Shown here in pieces: positions 1-6,188 of a stretch of 11,333 nt of DNA. The number at the start of each line of letters is the position of its first letter. Position 1 is the first letter of the stretch. Source of the DNA: an uncultured cyanobacterium (GTDB taxonomy: Bacteria; Cyanobacteriota; Cyanobacteriia; PCC-6307; Cyanobiaceae); the NCBI GenBank assembly GCA_903928835.1, contig CAIYSK010000303.1, positions 1 through 11,333 of the forward strand, read 5' to 3'. A program made the translations under genes and the position numbers. The notes beneath the pieces were generated by a model. The model did no database searches, had not been told where the DNA came from, and worked only from the letters and a program-made list of their open reading frames with translations.

Positions 1-122
1 AGTTCTGTGATTATGAGTGTCAATATGATTGGGTAAAAAGCATCAATGACTCCCGCGCCGGGCTCTGTCTTGGGACTTCCAAATTGCTTAGATGGAAGTA
101 TTCTATGATTGATATGGTACAT
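1..122 (-). CDS. 5' end of an unidentified gene, cut by the left edge
   Basis: Reading the minus strand, an ATG at 122-120 is preceded by a perfect AGGAGG (134-129) with a 6-nt spacer, and the frame stays open to the window edge (40 codons). The peptide begins MYHINHRILPSKQFGSPK and by residues 26-39 becomes hydrophobic (DAFYPIILTLIIT), which could be the start of a membrane segment. I do not recognise the family. It is divergent from the sucrose-phosphate synthase gene and lies in AT-rich DNA unlike most of the window. An opposing plus-strand frame (3-179) is also open, but it has no start inside the window, so the minus-strand reading is preferred because of its ribosome binding site. Too little is visible to assign a function. 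Confidence 0.45.
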   Translation of the reverse strand, partial: MYHINHRILPSKQFGSPKTEPGAGVIDAFYPIILTLIITE

Positions 123-128
123 ATTAAT

Positions 129-134
129 CCTCCT
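129..134 (-). promoter_or_regulatory. Strong Shine-Dalgarno for the left-edge gene
   Basis: On the minus strand AGGAGG is followed by ATTAAT and then ATG, which is ideal strength and spacing. Most genes in this window lack a recognisable Shine-Dalgarno (only dnaK and argG have good ones), so it is the main argument for a real minus-strand start at 122. Confidence 0.5.
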
Positions 135-369
135 TTTGGCATTGTCAACTGCGAAGCCTGGTCCTTCTCTACAAGTTAGTAAGACTTATCTTGTTTTCTT
201 GCTTTCCTTTGATGGAGATCTGTTCGTTTTCGATTTTTACTTGGATGAAGCTGGCGGTCAGGTGATCATTAAGGAGTGATGCTGGCCTCAGCTTCTTTGC
301 GGCATCAATGCTTCTTTCCCTCGTCGAGATTTCCTAAGATCGCTAAAACTTAAGCCTGCCGGTTTTCCG
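135..369. other. AT-rich divergent intergenic region
   Basis: About 235 bases lie between the left-edge minus-strand start and the sucrose-phosphate synthase start. Composition is AT-rich with T-rich runs around 185-240. The promoters for both flanking genes should lie here, but I see no convincing -35/-10 pair. A TTGACA on the minus strand (148-143) is too close to the ATG at 122 to act as that gene's -35. A 24-codon ORF at 279-353 has AAGGAG only 2 nt before its ATG and is probably chance. No tRNA or clear terminator is visible. Confidence 0.5.
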
Positions 370-1770
370 ATGGGCCTGAGCATTCTGCATCTCCATCTTC
401 ATGGGTTGTTCCGGGGCCGTGCACTGGAGCTCGGTCGTGACTCTGATACCGGTGGCCAAACAACCTACGTACTAGAACTGGTAAGGGCCCTGGCCGCATC
501 ACCCTTGGTTGATCGGGTAGAGGTGTTAACCCGTCAACTCTTTGATAAAAGGATCTCAGTGGATTATAGCCAATCCACTGAGTTGATTGGCCCGGGAGCG
601 TTGATTCGGCGTCTTCCCTTTGGGCCCAGGCGGTATTTACGCAAGGAGCTTCTTTGGCCCTTTCTTGACCATCTGGCGGATCGCCTCTGTCGTCAATTGC
701 AATCCCAGCCCCGTCTGCCCAATTGGATCCATGCCCACTACGCGGATGCGGGCTATGTGGGGGCTCTCGTTGCCCGTAGATTGCAGATACCGCTGGTTTT
801 TACAGGCCATTCCCTAGGGCGTGAAAAGCGCCGACGCCTTTTAGCAGCCGGGCTCGACTCCCAGCAGATCGAAGCCCAATACGCCCTTTCCGCCCGAATT
901 GCTGCTGAGGAGCTGGCCCTTGCCCAGGCGCAACTGGTGGTTACGAGTACCCAACATGAACTCGACCATCAGTACGCCCGCTACAACAAATTCAGGCCTG
1001 ATCTCGCCACGGTGATTTCCCCAGGTGTGGATTCGGCACTTTTCCATCCTGTTGCGGCTATCACTGAATCCCCCAACCACCCCCTGGTAGCTCCATTTTT
1101 GCGCTATCCCCTGCGACCGCCCCTGTTGGCTATTTGCCGCGCTGACCATCGCAAAAATATCCCAGCTTTGCTTGAGGTGTTTGCCCGATCTGAATTGCTT
1201 CGAGAGAACCACAATCTTGTCTTGGTTCTTGGTTGTCGCCAAGACTTACGTCAACTCGATAAGCCACCGCGGGAGGTGCTGCTCCAGCTTTTTGAGTTAA
1301 TTGATCGCTACGACCTTTACGGCCTTGTGGGCTACCCCAAGCACCACACCCGGGAGCAAATCCCAGAGTTGTATCGATGGGCTGCCCGTTTGGGGGGTGT
1401 GTTTGTGAACCCTGCGCTCACCGAGCCCTTTGGGCTCACCTTGCTGGAATCGGCAGCCTGTGGGTTGCCAGTGGTTGCTACCGATGACGGTGGGCCTAAG
1501 GACATTCTCGAGCGTTGCAACAACGGTGTTCTTGCCGATGTGTCCGACCTCGGTGCCCTGCAGGCCGCCATTGAGCTGAGTGTCAGCAATGCCCGACGCT
1601 GGCGGGGTTGGCGCGACAACGGGCTCAAGGCGGTTAGGGCCAACTACAGCTGGACGGCCCATGTGAATCGCTATTTGGCCATGGCCAGCGGCGCTTTATC
1701 GCCTACGGAGCTGGTGCCGGACCATCGACCCCTGCGTAGTGCGTATTGGCATCAGGCATCCAGTAGCTGA
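370..1770 (+). CDS. sps: Sucrose-phosphate synthase, single glucosyltransferase domain (possibly truncated)
   Basis: A GT4-family enzyme expected to make sucrose-6-phosphate from UDP-glucose and fructose-6-phosphate in the cytosol, for sucrose as osmolyte. Seen in the 466-aa product: GRDSDTGGQ at 22-30, HAHYADAGY at 121-129, GHSLGREKRRR at 146-156, RADHRKN at 257-263, and the retaining-GT E-x7-E motif within NPALTEPFGLTLLE (347-360; E352 and E360). These match cyanobacterial SPS closely. ATG 370 is the only usual start after an in-frame TGA at 277-279; no good Shine-Dalgarno precedes it. The transferase fold appears to end near residue 440 (YSWTAHVNRYL). The last ~25 residues resemble the linker of two-domain enzymes, but the C-terminal phosphatase-like HAD domain of those enzymes is absent, so the gene is either naturally unidomain (as in filamentous cyanobacteria) or a shortened fusion. 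The 3' end overlaps the convergent LCP gene by 68 bases. Base composition is less GC-rich than in the other genes. No separate sucrose-phosphatase gene is in view. Confidence 0.9.
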   Translation: MGLSILHLHLHGLFRGRALELGRDSDTGGQTTYVLELVRALAASPLVDRVEVLTRQLFDKRISVDYSQSTELIGPGALIRRLPFGPRRYLRKELLWPFLDHLADRLCRQLQSQPRLPNWIHAHYADAGYVGALVARRLQIPLVFTGHSLGREKRRRLLAAGLDSQQIEAQYALSARIAAEELALAQAQLVVTSTQHELDHQYARYNKFRPDLATVISPGVDSALFHPVAAITESPNHPLVAPFLRYPLRPPLLAICRADHRKNIPALLEVFARSELLRENHNLVLVLGCRQDLRQLDKPPREVLLQLFELIDRYDLYGLVGYPKHHTREQIPELYRWAARLGGVFVNPALTEPFGLTLLESAACGLPVVATDDGGPKDILERCNNGVLADVSDLGALQAAIELSVSNARRWRGWRDNGLKAVRANYSWTAHVNRYLAMASGALSPTELVPDHRPLRSAYWHQASSS

Positions 1771-2818
1771 GGTCGTTTTGCCAGAAGATCCGGCCGGCCA
1801 GCTGGTTGGCGGCAAGTTTGGTACCTGCCATGGCCGTGACCAATTGGCCCATTTCCAGGCCGGATAGGTCGGTTTTGATATCTGTGCCGGCCACCTTGAG
1901 CAACCCTGGTAACTGGGTCAGTGTGGAGGGCTGGCCCAGTTTTTTGAAGACTTCGGCTAGCACCATTTTCTGGCGCTCCATGCGGCCGAGATCGCCCATT
2001 TCGTCGTGGCGGAAGCGGAGGAATCCTTCGAGTTGCTCCCCCCTGAGCCGTTGCATGCCGGGGTACAGATCGATGTATAGACCCTGGCTGTTGTCCACGT
2101 AGTGCATGCGCTTAGGCACATCCACATCCACGCCCCCGATGGCGTCGCCCAGCCGTTTCACGGCCTGGAGGTCGATCCGCACAAAGCGATCGACTGGGGC
2201 ATGTAGAAGGTTGCTTAGCTCCTGTTTCACGGCGTCGATGCCGCCGTAGTTGTAGAGGGCGTTGGCCTTCAACACGCCGTACTGCTGGGATTCCACGAAG
2301 GTGTCCCTGGGCACCTGGGTGAGCAGGGTTTTGCCGTCTTTGATCTGAACGGTGAACATCACATCCGTGTTGCCCGCCACCTTGTCGGTGCCCATCACCA
2401 GGATGCGCCGATCCCCGAGACCAAAGGGATTCACCAGGGCTCCCAGGGATTGGGGTCCCTTGAGCAAGGCAGCCATCGCTGCTCCGGCTAGGTGGGGCAG
2501 GGGGCCTGCCAGGCCCCAGCCCATGGCAATCCCCAGGACAAAGGGCACCAGGGGCCTGGGCTTCTGTTTGTTGGGCCTGGTGGGAGGCCCCCCACCCTTG
2601 GGTTTGCGACGTTCTTGGCGGGTGTCCCTTTCCCGGTCCGGTGGGCGTCGCTCCTGGCGGGGCTTGGTGTCGCGTCTTTGGCGGCGCTGCTCCATGTCGC
2701 CTACGAGGGCGCTGGGAATCACAGCTTTGTTGGCCTGGGTCCCGCGGCGGCTGTCGTTCCGACTACGACGCGGAAGGGGTTGGGCCTGGCTCATGGCGCT
2801 GCTAGCTCGGCGCACCAT
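1703..2818 (-). CDS. LytR-CpsA-Psr (LCP) family cell-wall glycopolymer ligase
   Basis: LCP proteins are membrane-anchored enzymes that move lipid-linked polymers onto peptidoglycan, with the catalytic domain outside the cytoplasmic membrane. From the ATG at 2818 the product is 371 aa: a basic Arg/Pro/Gln-rich cytoplasmic tail (about 1-88), a hydrophobic anchor (about 90-118), then the LCP domain. Visible landmarks are RRILVMGTD (137-145), TDVM (151-154), the PRDT signature (170-173), KANALYNYGG (184-193), RFRHD (268-272) and DLGRMERQ (276-283). The arginines and acidic residues expected to bind pyrophosphate lipid are present. The frame is open up to a TTG at 2878, directly after the purT stop. 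I chose ATG 2818 because AAGGA lies 10 nt upstream (2833-2829); ATG 2794 is a third option. It follows purT closely and is probably co-transcribed with it. The 3' end overlaps SPS. The polymer substrate is unknown. Confidence 0.88.
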   Translation of the reverse strand: MVRRASSAMSQAQPLPRRSRNDSRRGTQANKAVIPSALVGDMEQRRQRRDTKPRQERRPPDRERDTRQERRKPKGGGPPTRPNKQKPRPLVPFVLGIAMGWGLAGPLPHLAGAAMAALLKGPQSLGALVNPFGLGDRRILVMGTDKVAGNTDVMFTVQIKDGKTLLTQVPRDTFVESQQYGVLKANALYNYGGIDAVKQELSNLLHAPVDRFVRIDLQAVKRLGDAIGGVDVDVPKRMHYVDNSQGLYIDLYPGMQRLRGEQLEGFLRFRHDEMGDLGRMERQKMVLAEVFKKLGQPSTLTQLPGLLKVAGTDIKTDLSGLEMGQLVTAMAGTKLAANQLAGRIFWQNDLSYWMPDANTHYAGVDGPAPAP

Positions 2819-2878
2819 AGGGGGCAGATCCTTGGTGCACCAGGGGGGCTGGCTGTTTTGTTGGTTTTGGTTTGGCAA

Positions 2879-4087
2879 TCAGGCTTGGGCTTTGACCTGG
2901 ATCTGGGCGGCGGCGGTCTCGGCCTTGCGGCGGGCCTCTGCCTCCGTGGCCCCCTGGGCCAGGGCCACGCCCATGCGCCGATGGGGCCGGGCATCGGGTT
3001 TTCCAAACAGCATCACCTCGGTATCTGGCTCCCGTAGGGCTGCAGCTACCCCCTCAAACACCACAGTTTCTGCGGTTTCTGTGGCCAGAATCACCCGACT
3101 GGCGGCGGGCCCCAAGGAGCGGATTGCCGGAATGGGTAACCCCAGCACTGCCCTCAGGTGCAGGTCAAATTCACTGAGGTTCTGGCCCATCAGGGTCACC
3201 AGGCCGGTGTCGTGGGGGCGTGGCGAGAGCTCGGAGAACACCACCTCAAGACCGTCGGGATGCCCCCCTGGGGGCCCGCACAGGAAAAATTCCACCCCAA
3301 ATAGCCCCGCTCCACCGAGGTTGGAGGTCACGGCTTTGGCCATGGCCTGGGCGGTGGCCAGCTGCCGGGCCCCCACCGCCGCCGGTTGCCAGCTGCACTG
3401 GTAGTCACCCCGTTCCTGGATGTGGCCTATGGGCGGGCAAAACAGGGTTTCCCCCTCCCATTGCTTCACGGTGAGCAGGGTGATCTCTAGTTCAAAGGGC
3501 AGGAACTCCTCCACGATTACCCGGGTGCCTTCGCCCCGGGCCCCGGCCATGGCGGCGTCCCAGGCGGCAGCGATGCCTTCGGGCCCTTTCACCACACTTT
3601 GGCCCTTGCCGGAGGAACTCATCACCGGTTTCACCACCACCGGCCACCCCAGGGGGGCAGCGGCGGCGGCGAGTTCGGCCCCACTCTCGGCATAGGCGAA
3701 TCGGGCCGTGCGAATGCCTAGCTCCTGGGCGGCGAGATCCCGAATCCGATCCCGGTTCATCGTGACCGCCGTGGCCCGGGCCGTCGGAATCACGGTGATG
3801 CCTTCGGATTCCAGCTCGGCCAGGGCGTCGACGGCCAGCGCTTCAATTTCAGGAATCACCACATCCGGGCGGTGCTGGCGGACTACGGCCTTGAGGGCTT
3901 CTGGGTCGCCCATTGCCACCACTTCGCCCACGTCGGCGACCTGCATGGCGGGAGCGCCCGCGTAGCGATCCACGGCGATGACCCTGCAGCCGAGTCGCTG
4001 GGCCGCAATAGCCACTTCCTTGCCCAGCTCCCCGCTGCCCAGCAGCATCACCGTGGCCGGAAACGATTTAGCGTGGGGGTTCGGCAT
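2879..4087 (-). CDS. purT: Formate-dependent phosphoribosylglycinamide formyltransferase (GAR transformylase 2)
   Basis: PurT converts GAR, formate and ATP to formyl-GAR, ADP and phosphate, the third step of de novo purine synthesis, without needing formyl-tetrahydrofolate. The 402-aa product matches the length of the E. coli enzyme (392 aa). Landmarks are GSGELGKEVAI (17-27) in the N-terminal domain, MNRDRIRDLAA (110-120), the ATP-grasp loop KPVMSSSGKGQS (153-164), EEF (193-195), GLFGVEFF (261-268), SELSPRPHDTG (285-295) with the metal and phosphate ligands, and LFGKP (360-364). Nothing essential seems to be missing. The start ATG (4087-4085) overlaps, on opposite strands, the first candidate ATG of a small plus-strand ORF, so the purT promoter must lie inside 4088-4300. 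No strong Shine-Dalgarno is seen. The LCP gene follows 60 nt after the stop (or directly, if its TTG start is used), suggesting one transcript. Confidence 0.95.
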   Translation of the reverse strand: MPNPHAKSFPATVMLLGSGELGKEVAIAAQRLGCRVIAVDRYAGAPAMQVADVGEVVAMGDPEALKAVVRQHRPDVVIPEIEALAVDALAELESEGITVIPTARATAVTMNRDRIRDLAAQELGIRTARFAYAESGAELAAAAAPLGWPVVVKPVMSSSGKGQSVVKGPEGIAAAWDAAMAGARGEGTRVIVEEFLPFELEITLLTVKQWEGETLFCPPIGHIQERGDYQCSWQPAAVGARQLATAQAMAKAVTSNLGGAGLFGVEFFLCGPPGGHPDGLEVVFSELSPRPHDTGLVTLMGQNLSEFDLHLRAVLGLPIPAIRSLGPAASRVILATETAETVVFEGVAAALREPDTEVMLFGKPDARPHRRMGVALAQGATEAEARRKAETAAAQIQVKAQA

Positions 4088-4301
4088 GGATGGAAGGGCA
4101 GCGGTGGTGGGTTTTGGTTTTCAATCCCTCTTGGGCTTCAGCACTGTGTTGGGCTTTAGCACCGCAGGAGATGCGGCCAATGGGCTGCTGTTTGGTTGGG
4201 ATATCGCCGATATGCAGAAGTGGGCCCTGATTTATTTAGGGCTGTCCTCGGTCGCGTTTGTGGTGGTCTGGGTGGTGGGTTATTTCCGCCGGGCTAGCTG
4301 A
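4086..4301 (+). CDS. Small single-helix membrane protein, unrecognised
   Basis: A 71-codon frame begins at ATG 4086, with a weak GGGGG 6 nt upstream. It ends in a convincing membrane helix followed by a basic tail: KWALIYLGLSSVAFVVVWVV, then GYFRRAS. A shorter start at ATG 4212 would give a 29-residue peptide containing just that helix. The section before 4212 carries the purT promoter region and a tandem repeat, and its codon use is less GC-rich than in the neighbours, so the short version may be the real gene. Its TGA (4299-4301) sits directly against the opposing TGA of the next minus-strand gene (TGATCA), the tight packing expected of genuine genes. I do not recognise the family. The hydrophobic helix with RR after it suggests an N-out, C-in orientation by the positive-inside rule. 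Confidence 0.42.
   Translation: MDGRAAVVGFGFQSLLGFSTVLGFSTAGDAANGLLFGWDIADMQKWALIYLGLSSVAFVVVWVVGYFRRAS
4131..4166 (+). repeat. Imperfect 18-bp tandem duplication
   Basis: TTGGGCTTCAGCACTGTG (4131-4148) is followed directly by TTGGGCTTTAGCACCGCA (4149-4166), 14 of 18 bases identical. In the plus-strand ORF it encodes LGFSTV followed by LGFSTA. It lies between the purT start and the membrane helix of the small ORF, where the purT promoter is expected. Confidence 0.6.
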
Positions 4302-4544
4302 TCAGGCTTCGTTGAGCAGGGTTAGTTGGCAGACCGGGGATTCTTCGCTGACAAACCCGTAGGCCTCAAAGACATCGGGATCGGGATGGGTGATGTGCTG
4401 GCCATCGCTATGTCTTTCGAGGCTGAAGCCTTCGTTTGCCATGCGCCGCATCAAACCAGCTGCCTCCTCAAAGCGGGCGGCCATCGCCTCCAGGCTGGCG
4501 CAATCCGAGGTGAGACCGGTTTCTTTCCAGGTGAAGTAGGCCAT
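4302..4544 (-). CDS. Small conserved-looking hypothetical protein downstream of mraY
   Basis: From ATG 4544 the product is 80 aa: MAYFTWKETGLTSDCASLEAM, then a predicted helix rich in Ala, Glu and Arg (about 19-36, AMAARFEEAAGLMRRMAN), then a short polar C-terminal half (about 37-80) with HPDPDVFEAYGF. It is soluble-looking, with no membrane segment or signal peptide. The ATG lies 2 nt after the mraY stop, which fits translational coupling. A longer frame to 4598 would overlap mraY and is not needed. I recall small unnamed proteins of this size in picocyanobacteria but cannot name a family. The stop abuts the stop of the opposing small membrane ORF. Function unknown; the coupling to mraY is the only functional hint. 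Confidence 0.7.
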   Translation of the reverse strand: MAYFTWKETGLTSDCASLEAMAARFEEAAGLMRRMANEGFSLERHSDGQHITHPDPDVFEAYGFVSEESPVCQLTLLNEA

Positions 4545-4546
4545 GC

Positions 4547-5590
4547 CTAAGGAAGCAGCAGTAATCCCACACCTACCAGTAGCAGGCTGGCGGTCCAAAA
4601 GTTGATTACCACCTGCTGTTCGGCCATGCCGCCCAGCTCGAAATGGTGGTGCAACGGTGCCATGCGAAACACCCGTTTGCCCACCCCATCAGGGCTTTTG
4701 GTGGCCTTAAACACCCACACCTGCACGATCACCGACAGGGATTCGGCCAGAAACACCCCGCCCATCACCAACAGGGGCCACAGGCTGTTGGAGAGCAGGG
4801 CTACGGCGCTGAGGGCCGCGCCCATGGCGAGGGACCCGGTGTCACCCATGAACAACCGGGCCGGGTTCCGGTTGTGGGCCAAAAACCCCAGCCAGCAGCC
4901 TGCCATCGCCAGGCAAAAGGCCGCCAAGGCAGGGTCGCCCTGGTTGCCCCGCAGCATCAGTTGCAGGCCCAGGCCCGTGAACACCACCGCCCCGCAGCCC
5001 GCCGCCAGGCCATCGAGGCCATCGGTGAGGTTGGTGGCGTTGCTCTCGGCCAGAAACACAAACAAACCCAGCGGCCAGATCAACAGCCCCAGGGGCAGCA
5101 CCCAGCCCAGGGCCAGGGCCACATCTCCTGCTTCTGTCGCCCCCATCCAGCCGCCGCCAGCGGCCCAGATCAAAAACAGCAGGGCCGCCCCAGCTTGAAG
5201 GGCTAATTTCCCCTTAGGGGTGAGGCCGGTATTGGTCTGTTTGGTGAGGCTGCGCCAATCGTCCACGGCGCCAATGGCCATGTAGGCCAGGGTGATCGCT
5301 GCCACCGCCAGCAACCGCGGATCGGAGGGGGTAATCAGGCCACCGATCAATACCCCCACCGGCACCACCAGGAGCCCGCCCATGGTGGGGGTGCCGGCCT
5401 TGCTTTGGTGGGCCTTGGGCCCTTCCTCGCGGATCACCTGGCCCAGCTTGAGGGCCCGTAATTTCGGCACCCCCCAGGCCGTCACGCCCCAGCTGATCAA
5501 GGCCGCCACCACCAGGGGCAGGGTGAGCATGGAGTTGGCCACAAGGCCATCACTCAGCAGGCAGGCGCCGAGCAGCAAAAAGCCCAGCAA
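4547..5590 (-). CDS. mraY: Phospho-N-acetylmuramoyl-pentapeptide transferase
   Basis: MraY transfers phospho-MurNAc-pentapeptide from UDP to undecaprenyl phosphate, making lipid I on the cytoplasmic face of the membrane, the first membrane step of peptidoglycan synthesis. The 347-aa product has many hydrophobic helices and the family landmarks: [14 protein letters not shown] (59-72), DDW (110-112), [13 protein letters not shown] (184-196), [11 protein letters not shown] (247-257) with a key aspartate, and the histidine-rich [11 protein letters not shown] (311-321). The start shown is a TTG at 5590. No ATG or GTG lies between it and the preceding gene's stop in this frame, and the first ATG (residue 21) would remove most of the first helix. 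The gene stands apart from a dcw cell-wall cluster, sits 26 nt after the DUF3134-like gene, and is probably co-transcribed with it. Confidence 0.95.
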   Translation of the reverse strand: MLGFLLLGACLLSDGLVANSMLTLPLVVAALISWGVTAWGVPKLRALKLGQVIREEGPKAHQSKAGTPTMGGLLVVPVGVLIGGLITPSDPRLLAVAAITLAYMAIGAVDDWRSLTKQTNTGLTPKGKLALQAGAALLFLIWAAGGGWMGATEAGDVALALGWVLPLGLLIWPLGLFVFLAESNATNLTDGLDGLAAGCGAVVFTGLGLQLMLRGNQGDPALAAFCLAMAGCWLGFLAHNRNPARLFMGDTGSLAMGAALSAVALLSNSLWPLLVMGGVFLAESLSVIVQVWVFKATKSPDGVGKRVFRMAPLHHHFELGGMAEQQVVINFWTASLLLVGVGLLLLP

Positions 5591-5616
5591 TGCTGAGCTT
5601 TGACGGCTAGAGAGCG

Positions 5617-5892
5617 TCAGTCTTCCCAGTTGTCTTCCTGTTGCTCGTCGTCTTTGTTGTAGTCCTCTTTCTCGCCCATCAATGCCGAGAGCTCTTCCTC
5701 CTCAACGGTGCTCACGTCGGTGCTGGCGGTTTCTTCGTCGGCCACCAGGCGCCCGCTGCTTTCCAGCCAGCTGAGCAGATCAGGTTCATCCCGCAGGGGC
5801 AGCACGGGGGCGTGCTCACTCCGGCTGTAGCGGGTGAGGGAGGGGTTGATGGTGTCGAGGCGACTACTGCCGCTGGTTGCGAGCTTGCTCAT
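5617..5892 (-). CDS. DUF3134-like acidic cyanobacterial protein
   Basis: From ATG 5892 the product is 91 aa. The N-terminal 27 residues are Ser/Arg-rich. A central block, [20 protein letters not shown] (28-47), is followed by RLVADEE, and the C-terminus is strongly acidic ([10 protein letters not shown] at 64-73, then [11 protein letters not shown]). A DLL-WLE-SGRL core followed by an acidic tail is what I recall of DUF3134, a family of unknown function largely limited to cyanobacteria; this assignment is from memory. There is no membrane segment. A longer open frame continues upstream to 6168, but it would run across the divergent gene and has low-complexity His/Gln/Gly content typical of a shadow, so ATG 5892 is used. 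It is the first gene of the unit with mraY. Confidence 0.75.
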   Translation of the reverse strand: MSKLATSGSSRLDTINPSLTRYSRSEHAPVLPLRDEPDLLSWLESSGRLVADEETASTDVSTVEEEELSALMGEKEDYNKDDEQQEDNWED

Positions 5893-5908
5893 GCGGTCAA
5901 AATCGCTG

Positions 5909-5921
5909 CAGGCTAAGCCTG
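5909..5921. promoter_or_regulatory. 13-bp perfect dyad in a divergent spacer
   Basis: CAGGCT A AGCCTG is a perfect inverted repeat with a single central base, within the 54-bp spacer between the divergent starts at 5892 (minus) and 5947 (plus). The one-base centre suits a dimeric protein-binding site better than an RNA hairpin. No matching regulator is known to me, and a 6-bp arm can occur by chance. Confidence 0.3.
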
Positions 5922-5946
5922 GTAAACCAATCCACCACCATACCCA

Positions 5947-6171
5947 ATGGCCGTAGGTACCCCCAAAGGCTTCTTGCGGGCCGTGCTGCCCCTCTGGCTC
6001 CTGGCCCTGGGCGTGAGTGCGGCCCTGGTGGCGAGTGGCCAGCATTGGCCCCAGACCCTGGTGGTCGAGTCCGCCCTGGTATGGGGGCTTGTGTTGGTGC
6101 CGCCGGGATTGATGGCCCTTTGGCTGCTTGTCGAATGGCGGTCCCCCGGCGAGGGAGAATCGCTGCATTGA
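5947..6171 (+). CDS. Small two-helix membrane protein upstream of argG
   Basis: The 74-aa product has a short basic start ([11 protein letters not shown]), a first hydrophobic helix about 12-30 ([19 protein letters not shown]), a polar turn with HWPQT, a second helix about 42-63 ([20 protein letters not shown]) and a short charged tail ([13 protein letters not shown]). It is expected to be an inner- or thylakoid-membrane hairpin. I cannot name a family. It ends 17 nt before the argG ATG on the same strand and probably shares its transcript; it is divergent from the DUF3134-like gene. GC-rich codon choice matches the neighbours, which supports a real gene. No Shine-Dalgarno is visible before its ATG. 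No functional link to arginine synthesis is evident. Confidence 0.7.
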   Translation: MAVGTPKGFLRAVLPLWLLALGVSAALVASGQHWPQTLVVESALVWGLVLVPPGLMALWLLVEWRSPGEGESLH

Positions 6172-6175
6172 GCGC

Positions 6176-6180
6176 AGGAG
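6176..6180 (+). promoter_or_regulatory. Ribosome binding site of argG
   Basis: AGGAG lies 8 nt before the ATG at 6189. It fixes the argG start there rather than at the far upstream end of the open frame (5877). Confidence 0.75.
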
Positions 6181-6188
6181 TCACGGTG

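Noticed and set aside
120..148. TTGACA (148-143) as the -35 of a minus-strand promoter, with TAATAT as the -10
   Set aside because: The -10 would overlap the start codon and place transcription inside the gene. More likely chance in AT-rich DNA.
3..179. Open plus-strand frame at the left edge, perhaps the end of a gene
   Set aside because: It is open but only 58 codons, with no recognisable motif. The minus strand of the same stretch has a start codon with an ideal ribosome binding site.
279..353. 24-codon ORF before the sucrose-phosphate synthase gene, possible leader peptide
   Set aside because: The AAGGAG is only 2 nt from the ATG and the peptide has no run of regulatory codons or other attenuator feature.
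2352..3404. A 350-codon plus-strand frame opposite the LCP and purT genes
   Set aside because: It lies antisense to two well-supported genes, its translation is a low-complexity Arg/Ser/Pro/Ala mix with no motif, and GC-rich DNA commonly gives such open shadows.
5893..6168. N-terminal extension of the DUF3134-like frame
   Set aside because: It overlaps the divergent membrane gene and has a His/Gln/Gly-rich composition typical of an antisense shadow.
5877..6188. Upstream extension of the argG frame
   Set aside because: It crosses the small membrane gene, has no family match and bypasses the clear AGGAG-ATG at 6176-6191.
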